Part shown: positions 13,511 through 19,507 of the stretch, piece by piece
How the letters are laid out: the number at the start of each line of letters is the position of its first letter
Position numbering within the stretch: position 1 is the first letter of the stretch
Assembly (NCBI GenBank): GCA_021817025.1
Contig: JAKAWF010000009.1
Span: 1-19,507, forward strand
DNA from: a bacterium
Lineage (GTDB): Bacteria > Chloroflexota > Dormibacteria > UBA8260 > Bog-877
Direction of reading: 5' to 3'
Length of the DNA: 19,507 nucleotides
Notes under the pieces: model-generated
What the model was told of the DNA's origin: nothing
The model's database searches: none
What the model saw: only the letters and a program-made list of their open reading frames with translations
Position numbers and translations under genes: made by a program

Positions 13511-13747
13511 TCATGAGCGGCCAGGAAGAGGCGGACAGAGGCCACCCAGGCTGAGCTTTGCGAGAGCGATGAGAGCCTCTGGGGGGTGCAAGCCGAAGGC
13601 TCTGCGGATGATCAGCCGGATCGAACAGACGGTGGACCGTGCTTGGTTCGGCCGGCTGAGTGCTGCACTGGCGCGGACTGGGGCATCTTGGTTCGCCTCG
13701 GACGAGGCTGCGTCCTCGGCAACCAGACGCTCGATGTCGTTGCTCAT
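13511..13747 (-). pseudogene. Decayed ribbon-helix-helix-type antitoxin-like gene
   Basis: Starts at ATG 13747, overlapping the upstream toxin-like stop as ATGA. The start MSNDIERLVAEDAA and the block APVRASAALSRPNQARSTVC followed by SIRL resemble small CopG-like partner proteins, in which PNQARS-V-YSIRL begins the DNA-binding strand. After that the sequence (IIRRAFGLHPPEALIALAKL) no longer looks like the expected helix-turn-helix part, so the 3' half is probably frameshifted or replaced. Family assignment is from memory and tentative. Confidence 0.5.
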
Positions 13748-14017
13748 GGCAAGTCCTGCCGGTGTCGGCTGAAGTCGGCGTCGTCGGACCGCCACCAGTC
13801 GACCACCATAGGTGGCGGCACCCTCGGTGACCGTGAGGAGGCACCCGGCCGATGGGGAGCAGCCGATCGGGCGGACGCTTCGTCCGGACCTGCTCGACGG
13901 ATCGGGGGCGATCCGCAACGCGTCCGGGACCTGGAGCGCCTCGTCTGCCAACTTGGCCTTGACGCCGGGGCGGTCGCGCATGTGGTCCCGTCGGTACGTC
14001 CAGTCGCTGGCACCCAC
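13744..14017 (-). pseudogene. Decayed small toxin-like gene with one frameshift
   Basis: From GTG 14017 the product begins MGASDWTYRRDHMRDRPGVK, continues with ADEALQVPDALRIAPDPSSR and SGRSVRPIGCSPSAGCLLTV, and reaches ATYGG near 13810. Continuing in the next frame gives VDWWRSDDADFSRHRQDLP and a TGA at 13744 that overlaps the following ATG. The two pieces together look like one compact protein of about 90 residues from a family with a Y-R-x-D-H-M-R-x-R-P N-terminus, which I remember as commonly adjacent to a CopG-like gene in actinobacteria and which resembles a RelE/BrnT-type toxin in size and organisation. The frameshift implies loss of function. Confidence 0.5.
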
Positions 14018-14170
14018 CAGGGGCGGAATACTACTCTGTCAGGCATTCCGGCCAATGAGCCATCCCGGGGACGGGGGTGAGATCATCGCAGCGGAGCAGC
14101 TGGCGAAACAAGTCTGGCCCGCGAGTGATCTCAACCTTGATATCGTGCTACCCGGGTCCGCGTGATTCCT

Positions 14171-14215
14171 GCTGGGGCCAGCAGTATATCCCAGCTCCAG
14201 GCTGGACGATATGCT
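14171..14215 (+). promoter_or_regulatory. Operator palindromes and -10 box of the VapBC operon
   Basis: GCTGG-GG-CCAGC (14171-14182) is followed by CCAGC-TCCAG-GCTGG (14191-14205): two palindromes built from the same half-site. TATGCT at 14210-14215 lies 6 nt before the ATG at 14222, the recurring leaderless geometry. Paired palindromes suit binding of VapB dimers. Confidence 0.55.
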
Positions 14216-14221
14216 TCACCT

Positions 14222-14428
14222 ATGAGCAAGACTCTGGTCGACATCGACGCCACCCTTCTCGAGGAAGCCAAGCGGCAGCTCGGCACCCGGACCATCAAGG
14301 AGACTGTCAATCAGGCGCTGGAGGCGGTAGTTGCCCGTTCGCGCCGGCAGCGGCTGGCGGAGCTGCTGGTGTCGGGAGGCCTCCCGGACCTTGGCAGTGA
14401 CGAGGTGATGGGCGCCGCATGGCGCTGA
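14222..14428 (+). CDS. vapB: VapB-family antitoxin
   Basis: A 68-residue protein from ATG 14222. The N-terminus MSKTLVDIDATLLEEAKRQL with GTRTIKETVNQALEAVV is the ribbon-helix-helix type DNA-binding domain of actinobacterial VapB antitoxins, in which the strand L-V-D-I-D is followed by two helices. The tail (ELLVSGGLPDLGSDEVMGAA) should occupy the active site of the toxin. The upstream in-frame ATG at 14162 would run through the operator palindromes and is rejected. It overlaps the toxin gene by 10 nt. Confidence 0.9.
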   Translation: MSKTLVDIDATLLEEAKRQLGTRTIKETVNQALEAVVARSRRQRLAELLVSGGLPDLGSDEVMGAAWR

Positions 14429-14841
14429 TCGTCGAAGCTCTCGTCGACAAGTCTGCCCTTGCCCGCATCACCCACCCAGCCGTGAGGGGCGTCCTTGAGC
14501 CCCTGCTGGTCGACGGACGGTTGGCCACCTGTGCGGTCACTGACCTGGAGATGCTCTTCAGTGCTCGAAATGGCGCCGAGTGGGACGTGGTTCGGGAGCA
14601 ACTCAAGGGGCTGCCGACCGTTCCCATCACGCCGACCGTCTGTGCCCGCGCCATCGACGTCCAGGGGATGCTCTGGCACAGTGGCGGGGTTCGAGCCGTG
14701 GGCATTCCCGACCTGCTGATCGCCGCAGCCGCCGAGAGCGCAGGCCTGCCGCTCCTGCACTACGACGCCGATTTCGACCTTGTGGCAGCGGCAACTGGAC
14801 AAGGGAGCAGATGGGTTGTCGAGGCTGGGTCGGTGCCTTGA
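14419..14841 (+). CDS. vapC: VapC-family PIN-domain ribonuclease toxin
   Basis: A 140-residue PIN protein with a complete acidic centre: Asp10 in ALVDKSALARI, Glu44 in TDLEMLFSAR, Asp98 in GIPDLLIAAAAE and Asp116/118/120 in LLHYDADFDLVA. The LVDxSAL start and the HYDxDFD end are typical of mycobacterial-type VapC. It is predicted to cleave specific tRNAs or rRNA in a magnesium-dependent way and to be held inactive by VapB. Its 10-nt overlap with vapB implies coupled translation. Length is normal and no damage is visible, in contrast to the decayed pair just upstream. Confidence 0.93.
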   Translation: MALIVEALVDKSALARITHPAVRGVLEPLLVDGRLATCAVTDLEMLFSARNGAEWDVVREQLKGLPTVPITPTVCARAIDVQGMLWHSGGVRAVGIPDLLIAAAAESAGLPLLHYDADFDLVAAATGQGSRWVVEAGSVP

Positions 14842-15229
14842 GGTGGGCCGCTATATGACGATGTGGCTAGGGCGAGGGTCGGGGACCCCTCTCACTACCT
14901 CCCCAGCCGGCCGCCTCCGGCCCCGCCTGATCGCTGCCGGTACTCTCAGCTTTCTTGAGCGGAACGCTACGCTCCCGGAGGGCCGGAAGATGTCGGCCAT
15001 GCCGATATCCGCGTTGACCAAGTCGGTCCGGCACGGCAGGCTGCAGATTCCCTGGTCGCTACCTGTCCTTTCGACTTAGGCCCTGGATTGCGGAGGGATG
15101 GGGGAGGGCTCTTCAAGCCGAGGCGAGGAGGAGATCTGGGGGGTTGATCCGCTGCCGGCCGGCCCGCTGCCCGCCGGAGGCGATCAGGGTCCGCGCTGGT
15201 CACCAGGCGGCGGCTGGCCAAGGCTCAAG
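14842..15229. other. Stretch without a supported gene
   Basis: No reading frame here has recognisable family features. A run at about 14990-15079 (MSAMPISALTKSVRHGRLQI) is open but short and has no ribosome-binding site. Confidence 0.4.
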
Positions 15230-15338
15230 TAGAATCACCCCCATGGCGGCGGCCCTGGGGGGCGGCTGGTGGCTCAAGCCGGGCTCGCCAGATGAGGTGC
15301 GCGGGAGCCCGCCCAGTGCCTGAAGGAGGCGGAAGGAA
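15230..15338 (+). promoter_or_regulatory. Candidate promoter and structured leader of the folE operon
   Basis: TAGAAT at 15230-15235 is a good -10 candidate and would give a leader of about 97 nt. The leader can fold: CTGGTG (15266-15271) with CGCCAG (15286-15291), and GGGCTC (15281-15286) with GAGCCC (15305-15310), two stems that share one base. It ends in GGAGGCGGAAGGAA, a strong ribosome-binding region. Apart from that tail I do not recognise a known riboswitch class. Confidence 0.35.
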
Positions 15339-16001
15339 ATGGCAGAGCCCGATCTGGGCGTGGCGGGAGAGGTCAGTGAGCCCAGGGGCGTGGGTGGCCC
15401 CCACGATCGCCTGACGCCAAAGCAGTGGACCCGGTTCGAGGCCTACGCGGCGGAGATATTCACCGCCCTGGGAATGGACCTGGCGACTCCCTCGACCAGG
15501 GCCACTCCTCGGCGTTTCATTCGGGCTATGTATGACTCCACCAAGGGCTACGACGGAGACCCCAAGATTCTGACCGTGTTCCCGACCGAATGCCGCGGAG
15601 GTGCCGACTGCAAGATCAGCCAGATCATCGAGGGGCCGATTCCATTCTTCGCGCTCTGCGAGCACCACGTCTTGCCATTTCACGGAATGGCCCACGTCGC
15701 CTACATCGCGCATGAGCACATCGTCGGCCTGTCGAAGCTTACCCGGCTGGTACATATGTACGCGCGGAGATTCACGGTGCAGGAACGGATCGGCCAGGAG
15801 ATCGCAGACTGGATGATGGAACACTTGGAGCCGCATGGGGTGGCAGTTCATCTCGAGGCCGCCCATCTCTGCACCCAGATGCGGGGGGTCCATGAGGAGC
15901 GCTCCCGCACGGAGGTCTCCTTCTGGCGGGGGGCCTACGAGGCGGACTCGGCACTACGCCAGGAGTTCCTGGGGAGAGTCTGGCGGCAACGGCCGGGATG
16001 A
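15339..16001 (+). CDS. folE: GTP cyclohydrolase I (FolE)
   Basis: A 220-residue protein that converts GTP to 7,8-dihydroneopterin triphosphate and formate, the first step of folate and tetrahydrobiopterin synthesis. The fold is complete: TPRRFIRAMYD at about 56-66, ISQIIEGPIPFFALCEHH with the zinc ligands Cys107 and His110 and neighbouring His109, LPFHGMAHVAYI, the GLSKLTRLVHMYARR block at 130-144, VQERIGQEIAD, and the third zinc ligand Cys178 in EAAHLCTQMRGV. The HMYARRFTVQER stretch and the HEERSRTEVSFWRG C-terminal strand are recognisable variants of the family consensus. The start is fixed by GGAAGGAA immediately upstream. The stop overlaps the SDR start as ATGA. As first gene of a pterin-linked operon it probably feeds the next two enzymes. 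Confidence 0.96.
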   Translation: MAEPDLGVAGEVSEPRGVGGPHDRLTPKQWTRFEAYAAEIFTALGMDLATPSTRATPRRFIRAMYDSTKGYDGDPKILTVFPTECRGGADCKISQIIEGPIPFFALCEHHVLPFHGMAHVAYIAHEHIVGLSKLTRLVHMYARRFTVQERIGQEIADWMMEHLEPHGVAVHLEAAHLCTQMRGVHEERSRTEVSFWRGAYEADSALRQEFLGRVWRQRPG

Positions 16002-16693
16002 TTGGTCTGAGTGTCGTCTGCGGTGCGGCCGGGGCGCTGGGCCAGGCCGTGGCGGCGGAGTTGGCGCTCCACTCAGAGCAGGTGGTGGCGGTCGCCCGTT
16101 CCTGGCCGGATCCCGGGCCTTCCGACGACTTGACCTCATCCGGAAGCGCCTTGTGCCGCCTGGCCGCAGACCTCAGCGATCCGATGGAGGTTGACCGGCT
16201 GTGGGCGGAGATCGACCGGATCGGACACCCTGGGGCGCTGGTGAACGTGGTGGGCGGGTTCACGGGCGGGGCCGTGACGGCCACTGACGTACCCACCTAC
16301 CGCTCCCTGATCGAACTGAACCTGAGCACGACGTGGTGGTCGTGCCGGGCCGCCGCCAGCCGCTTCGTGGACGTTGGCGGGGGCGCGATCGTGAACGTCG
16401 CGGCCCGGGCGGCGGTCAGCGGTGGCGCCGGGACCGCTGCCTACGCGGTGGCCAAGGCCGGGGTGCTCAAGCTCACGGAGGTCTTGGCAGCCGAGCTTGC
16501 GCCATCTCACGTGCGGGTCAATGCGATCCTGTCGGCGGTGATCGACACGCCGGCCAACCGATCGTGGATGTCGGAGAGAACGCTGGCGAGTGCCGTACCC
16601 CCCGAAGTCATCGCCAAGGTCATTTGCTTTCTCGTCAGCGAGGATGCCTGGCCAATCTCGGGTGCGGCAGTTCCGGTCTACGGCTGGCGGTAG
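15998..16693 (+). CDS. Short-chain dehydrogenase resembling dihydropteridine reductase
   Basis: A 231-residue Rossmann-fold reductase translated from an ATGA overlap with folE. The dinucleotide-binding glycine motif is CGAAGALGQAV (8-18), followed by a basic VARS turn suited to NAD(P)H. NVVGGFTGGA (83-92) and the catalytic Tyr149 and Lys153 (AYAVAKAGV) are present. The usual catalytic serine 13 residues before Tyr is alanine (Ala136 in VNVAARAAVSGG). Animal dihydropteridine reductase has the same Ser-to-Ala feature, and several local matches point to it: VAGGWAGG against VVGGFTGG and LDTPMNR against IDTPANR. The likely reaction is NAD(P)H-dependent reduction of a quinonoid or 7,8-dihydropterin. 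Next to folE this makes pterin recycling the best guess; a generic SDR role remains possible. Confidence 0.85.
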   Translation: MIGLSVVCGAAGALGQAVAAELALHSEQVVAVARSWPDPGPSDDLTSSGSALCRLAADLSDPMEVDRLWAEIDRIGHPGALVNVVGGFTGGAVTATDVPTYRSLIELNLSTTWWSCRAAASRFVDVGGGAIVNVAARAAVSGGAGTAAYAVAKAGVLKLTEVLAAELAPSHVRVNAILSAVIDTPANRSWMSERTLASAVPPEVIAKVICFLVSEDAWPISGAAVPVYGWR

Positions 16694-16702
16694 TTGCCCC
16701 GC

Positions 16703-17527
16703 ATGGGAGAGCTCGAGTCGATCTTCGACACCGCCGACCAGCCCTCGTATCCCTTGCCAGATTCTCTCAAGCGGGGCTACGGGGGGCCCTTGGGCTTCTC
16801 GGAGCCGGTCCTGTACGGGAACTTCGTCGCCAGCCTCGACGGTGTGGTGGCGATCGACGCTGTTCCGCACGTGGGAGCGATCCTCAGCGGAGGTAGTTCC
16901 GCGGACAGATTCGTCATGGGGCTGCTGCGTGCCTGCGCCGACGCCGTCCTCATCGGGGCCGGGACACTGCGGGCCAGTCCCGACTCGTGCTGGACCCCTG
17001 AGTACGCCTACCCAGATGCGGCGGCCGACTACGCCGAGCTGCGGCGGCGGCTGGGCCGCGCCCCCCACCCGCGCCTCGTGGTGGTCCAGGGGGGCGGTGG
17101 CCTTGATTTCAGCCATCCTGGACTGAGCCGGGGCGGGTTGATCCTGACCACCGAGGTCGGTCGGAGGAGGCTACCCCGACAGCTTCCGGATTCAATCGAC
17201 GCTCACGTCCTGGGCGACGACCGGATCGATCTTGCTCGGCTGCGGCCAGCCCTGGAGGCAGGCGGGCACCGGGTCGTGCTTTCCGAAGCCGGCCCCAATC
17301 TCACCGGGCAGCTGCTGGGGCGGAGCCTCTTGGACGAACTCTTCCTGACCCTGTCGTCCCTGATCGCGGGGGAGCCGGCGGGCGGCTGGCGCCCGGGTTT
17401 CGCAGCCGGCGTCGCGCTCCTGCCGGGGAGACGCCTGGCAGCCAGGGTCTTGTCGGTCCGGCATCACGATGAGCAGATCTTCTTGCGTTACCGGCTTCCC
17501 AGTGTGTCAATGGCCGCGGTGAACTGA
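16703..17527 (+). CDS. RibD C-terminal / dihydrofolate-reductase-like family reductase
   Basis: A 274-residue protein from ATG 16703; TTG 16694, directly after the SDR stop, would add three residues. It belongs to the RibD-C fold, which is related to dihydrofolate reductase and is known for NADPH reduction of the ribosylamino pyrimidine in riboflavin synthesis. Family marks are YGNFVASLDGVVAI near the N-terminus, DRFVMGLLRACADAVLIGAG followed by TLRASP, the LVVVQGGG strand, and SEAGPNLTGQLLG followed by SLLDELFLTLSSLIAG in the C-terminal half. No deaminase domain is attached, so it is not a bifunctional RibD. Given the FolE and dihydropteridine-reductase-like neighbours, a pterin or dihydrofolate substrate is as plausible as a riboflavin intermediate. 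Confidence 0.88.
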   Translation: MGELESIFDTADQPSYPLPDSLKRGYGGPLGFSEPVLYGNFVASLDGVVAIDAVPHVGAILSGGSSADRFVMGLLRACADAVLIGAGTLRASPDSCWTPEYAYPDAAADYAELRRRLGRAPHPRLVVVQGGGGLDFSHPGLSRGGLILTTEVGRRRLPRQLPDSIDAHVLGDDRIDLARLRPALEAGGHRVVLSEAGPNLTGQLLGRSLLDELFLTLSSLIAGEPAGGWRPGFAAGVALLPGRRLAARVLSVRHHDEQIFLRYRLPSVSMAAVN

Positions 17528-17734
17528 ACTGTCCCGGCTGCGGGATGGTCCAGTCGGGGCCGGCTGATGGTCCGGCAACCGTTCCTCCCAGTTGGACATG
17601 TGGTGAGCGGTTGGGCTGGACAAGGACGACGCGGCCGGGAGGTTAGCGCCTGACTCGCCACGGCGCGCTCCTGGTCCAGACGGGTCGAGCGGAGGCCAGG
17701 GGAGACGACCGATGGCGCTTTCCAGAAGATCGGG

Positions 17735-19507
17735 CTACGGGGTCGGGCTCCCGGCCCCCATCGCCACTGCCTGGGTCCAGGTGAAGTCGTAGCTGATCGC
17801 GCTGGCCGGGACCAGGACGTACTCCAGCGTGCAGTTGGTGAGATAGGCCACGGAAGTGTCGGCCACGCAGGCGGCACCGGCTACCCACTCGTACCCTGAC
17901 GCGGGTGCCAGGGGTGCGGTGGAGGTGTTGGCCAGGATGTCATTGCGGTGGACCCAGCAGCCAGGGGAGCCGCTGGTGAGGCAGTCAATATTGAAGGATC
18001 CTGGTCCGTCGTTGTACATCCAGTCGAAGTCGGATCCCAGCGGCCCGTAGTCCTCAGCCCAGTTCCCGAAGCTCGCGATGGCACCCGGGACCTGTTGGGC
18101 CTGGGGGTCCGCGGCCGCCTGGGCTCCGGCGAGGGCATTGGCGTCCGCCGTCGCGGCCATCCCCGTGATCGGGGGAAGTCCGCGGGCCAGGCGCTCCTCG
18201 TTGGTCACGATGAACTCCTGTTGGGCCAGGGGCAAGCTGTAGAGCGCGGTCGGCCAGACGAGCGGTCCGAGCCCCTCGCTGGCGAGGGCAGTGTCGATAT
18301 TCGCCACCTCCGCCTGCGCGCAGCTGAGCGATGCATACCCGCTCTGCCAGCAGGTCGGCATGAAGTTGGAGGTGAGGTTGGCCGCCGGGTCGCTGAGTGG
18401 GCTGGTGCCCACAGGGGAGCTGCCCACGCTGGGGGTGGGGGGCGCGGCGACGCTCGAGAGCACGAACGGCACCTCGTTCTGGATCTGAGGGACCGTGTAC
18501 GGCCCGTCACTGGCCCAGACCAGGACATAGTAGGTGCCTGCCGAATCGCCGGCGGTCGGCCACGTCCAAGTGGGCCCGGTCCAGGCGTCCCGCAGGGTCC
18601 AAGGACCGGAGCTGCTGGGGCCTGTGAAGTACGAGAACTCGGCGCTCGAGCCGGCGGGGCACGTTGACGACGCGCTGACGGTGACGTAGCCGCCGACGCT
18701 GGCGGCACCGGACGGGCTGGTGGTCAGTCGAAGCGAGCTGCACGCGGTCGATACCCCGACGGTCGCGGCGGCGCTGGCTTGGACCTGGGGCACTGTGTAG
18801 GGGCCGTTGCTTGCCCACACCAGGACGTACTCGGTCCCCACCGCGCCTGGGGGCGGGTTCCAGTTCCAGGTGGGACCAATCCAGGCTGCCATCAGGGTCC
18901 AGGGCCCTCCCGAGGTGGGGCCCACGAAATAGGAGAACTCCGGGTTGCTCCCGGCGGCACAGGTGCTGTTGGTGGTCACCTCGATGGACCTGGTGGTGGT
19001 GCCGACGCTGGGGGTTGCCAGTACCGACAGGGCGCTACATGTCGAGGGTACCCCGTCGTAGATCTCCGTGGCCGCCTGCACCTGGGGAACGGTTGGAAGT
19101 CCATCCGTCGCCCACACGAGCACCTGGTACGACCCTGCTACGGCAGGCGCCGGCCAGGTCCATGTGGGCCCGATCCAGGCGGCCTCGAGAACCCACGGAC
19201 TGGACTGGTTGGAACGGCTGAAATACGAGTACTTGACCGGGGCTCCGGGAGGACAGTTGGCGGTCGCGGTGAACGTGGTGCTCGTCCCCGGCAGGGGAGA
19301 CTTCGTTGACGCGGCGAGGGAGACGGCACTGCAGGCTGGAGGTGCACCAGTCGAGAAGTCGACACCGGCCTGCTGCTGCGCCTGGGGTACGGTGGGGGCG
19401 CCATCCGTCGCCCAGGCCAGGAACTCCGCAGACCCGGCCGGGCTACCAGGCGCAAGGAAGTCGCCAGTGCCCCAGCCGCGCACCAGGGACCATGCGAAAC
19501 TTGGGAT
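17735..19507 (-). CDS. Large secreted repeat protein with CAP-like C-terminal domain, N-terminus outside window
   Basis: About 590 residues are visible; the frame remains open through the right window edge, so the true start and signal peptide are missing. The first part holds three complete repeats and one partial repeat of about 99 residues. Each has a Cys-Ser near its start, a CPAGS..EFSYF-type strand, PWTLRDAWTGPTWTW and VLVWASDGPYTVPQ, and looks like a beta-sandwich module with one disulfide. A proline/serine linker (PPTPSVGSSPVGTSPLSDP) leads to a C-terminal domain of about 210 residues with NEERLARGLPPITGM, FGNWAEDYGPLGSDF, DWMYNDGPGS and GCWVHRNDIL. The spacing and the HRNDIL element resemble CAP/SCP-superfamily secreted proteins. 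The composition and paired cysteines point to an extracellular location. The ligand is unknown. Confidence 0.88.
   Translation of the reverse strand: MPSFAWSLVRGWGTGDFLAPGSPAGSAEFLAWATDGAPTVPQAQQQAGVDFSTGAPPACSAVSLAASTKSPLPGTSTTFTATANCPPGAPVKYSYFSRSNQSSPWVLEAAWIGPTWTWPAPAVAGSYQVLVWATDGLPTVPQVQAATEIYDGVPSTCSALSVLATPSVGTTTRSIEVTTNSTCAAGSNPEFSYFVGPTSGGPWTLMAAWIGPTWNWNPPPGAVGTEYVLVWASNGPYTVPQVQASAAATVGVSTACSSLRLTTSPSGAASVGGYVTVSASSTCPAGSSAEFSYFTGPSSSGPWTLRDAWTGPTWTWPTAGDSAGTYYVLVWASDGPYTVPQIQNEVPFVLSSVAAPPTPSVGSSPVGTSPLSDPAANLTSNFMPTCWQSGYASLSCAQAEVANIDTALASEGLGPLVWPTALYSLPLAQQEFIVTNEERLARGLPPITGMAATADANALAGAQAAADPQAQQVPGAIASFGNWAEDYGPLGSDFDWMYNDGPGSFNIDCLTSGSPGCWVHRNDILANTSTAPLAPASGYEWVAGAACVADTSVAYLTNCTLEYVLVPASAISYDFTWTQAVAMGAGSPTP
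18480..19430 (-). repeat. Tandem repeats of about 298 bp within the secreted protein gene
   Basis: The segment encoding VLVWASDGPYTVPQ recurs with its start near 18480, 18779, 19077 and 19377, a period of 298-300 bp. The copies differ at many third positions and several residues (VLVWASN, VLVWATD, FLAWATD), so they are old but still in frame. Confidence 0.85.

Noticed and set aside
13425..14080. Plus-strand and alternative-frame minus-strand open frames over the decayed toxin-like pair
   Set aside because: They show only basic, low-complexity sequence, whereas the chosen frames give recognisable protein blocks and an ATGA overlap.
1..19507. CRISPR array, rRNA genes or insertion sequence
   Set aside because: No regularly spaced repeat array, no rRNA-like sequence, and no transposase or terminal inverted repeats were seen on either strand.

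Overview
The window is high-GC DNA with frequent GTG/TTG starts. Many start codons have no Shine-Dalgarno sequence and instead have a TANNNT hexamer exactly 6 nt upstream, which suggests leaderless transcripts. The protein families (an ECF sigma factor with a coupled membrane protein, Phd/PIN and VapBC pairs, a pyrimidine-reductase-like protein, a CAP-like secreted protein) fit an actinobacterium or a related high-GC lineage. The sequence alone does not fix the taxon.

Layout. 1-886 (minus): a RelA/SpoT-type nucleotide synthetase overlapping a small downstream partner gene that runs off the window. 1123-2319 (plus): an apparently intact tyrosine recombinase. 2452-3674 (plus): two tandem paralogous genes of unknown function. 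3884-4490 (minus): a frameshifted FtsK/SpoIIIE-like translocase relic. 4951-6888 (minus): three small exported or membrane proteins. 7106-8321 (plus): an ECF sigma factor translationally coupled to a single-pass membrane protein, followed by a terminator. 8496-11303: a mosaic bounded by two 44-bp repeats made of a tRNA-Thr(CGT) 3' half with nearby integrase-arm-like repeats. It contains a ribbon-helix-helix/Doc toxin-antitoxin pair, a broken ABC ATPase and a decayed copy of the end of the sigma-associated gene. 11628-12178: a truncated, frameshifted second copy of the RelA/SpoT module. 12292-14841: a Phd/PIN pair, a decayed toxin-antitoxin-like pair and a VapBC pair. 15339-17527 (plus): an operon of GTP cyclohydrolase I, a dihydropteridine-reductase-like SDR and a RibD-C-type reductase. 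17735-19507 (minus): a large secreted protein with about 99-residue repeats and a CAP-like C-terminal domain, cut by the window end.

How it fits together. The left 15 kb behaves like an accessory or integration region: recombinase, translocase relic, att-like tRNA fragments, partial duplications and five toxin-antitoxin-like modules, two of them accompanied by or consisting of wreckage. The right 4 kb looks like maintained chromosomal sequence. The most interesting intact units are the FolE-SDR-RibD-like operon, which looks like a tetrahydropterin production and recycling set, and the RelA/SpoT two-gene module, a candidate alarmone-synthetase toxin system with an unfamiliar partner.
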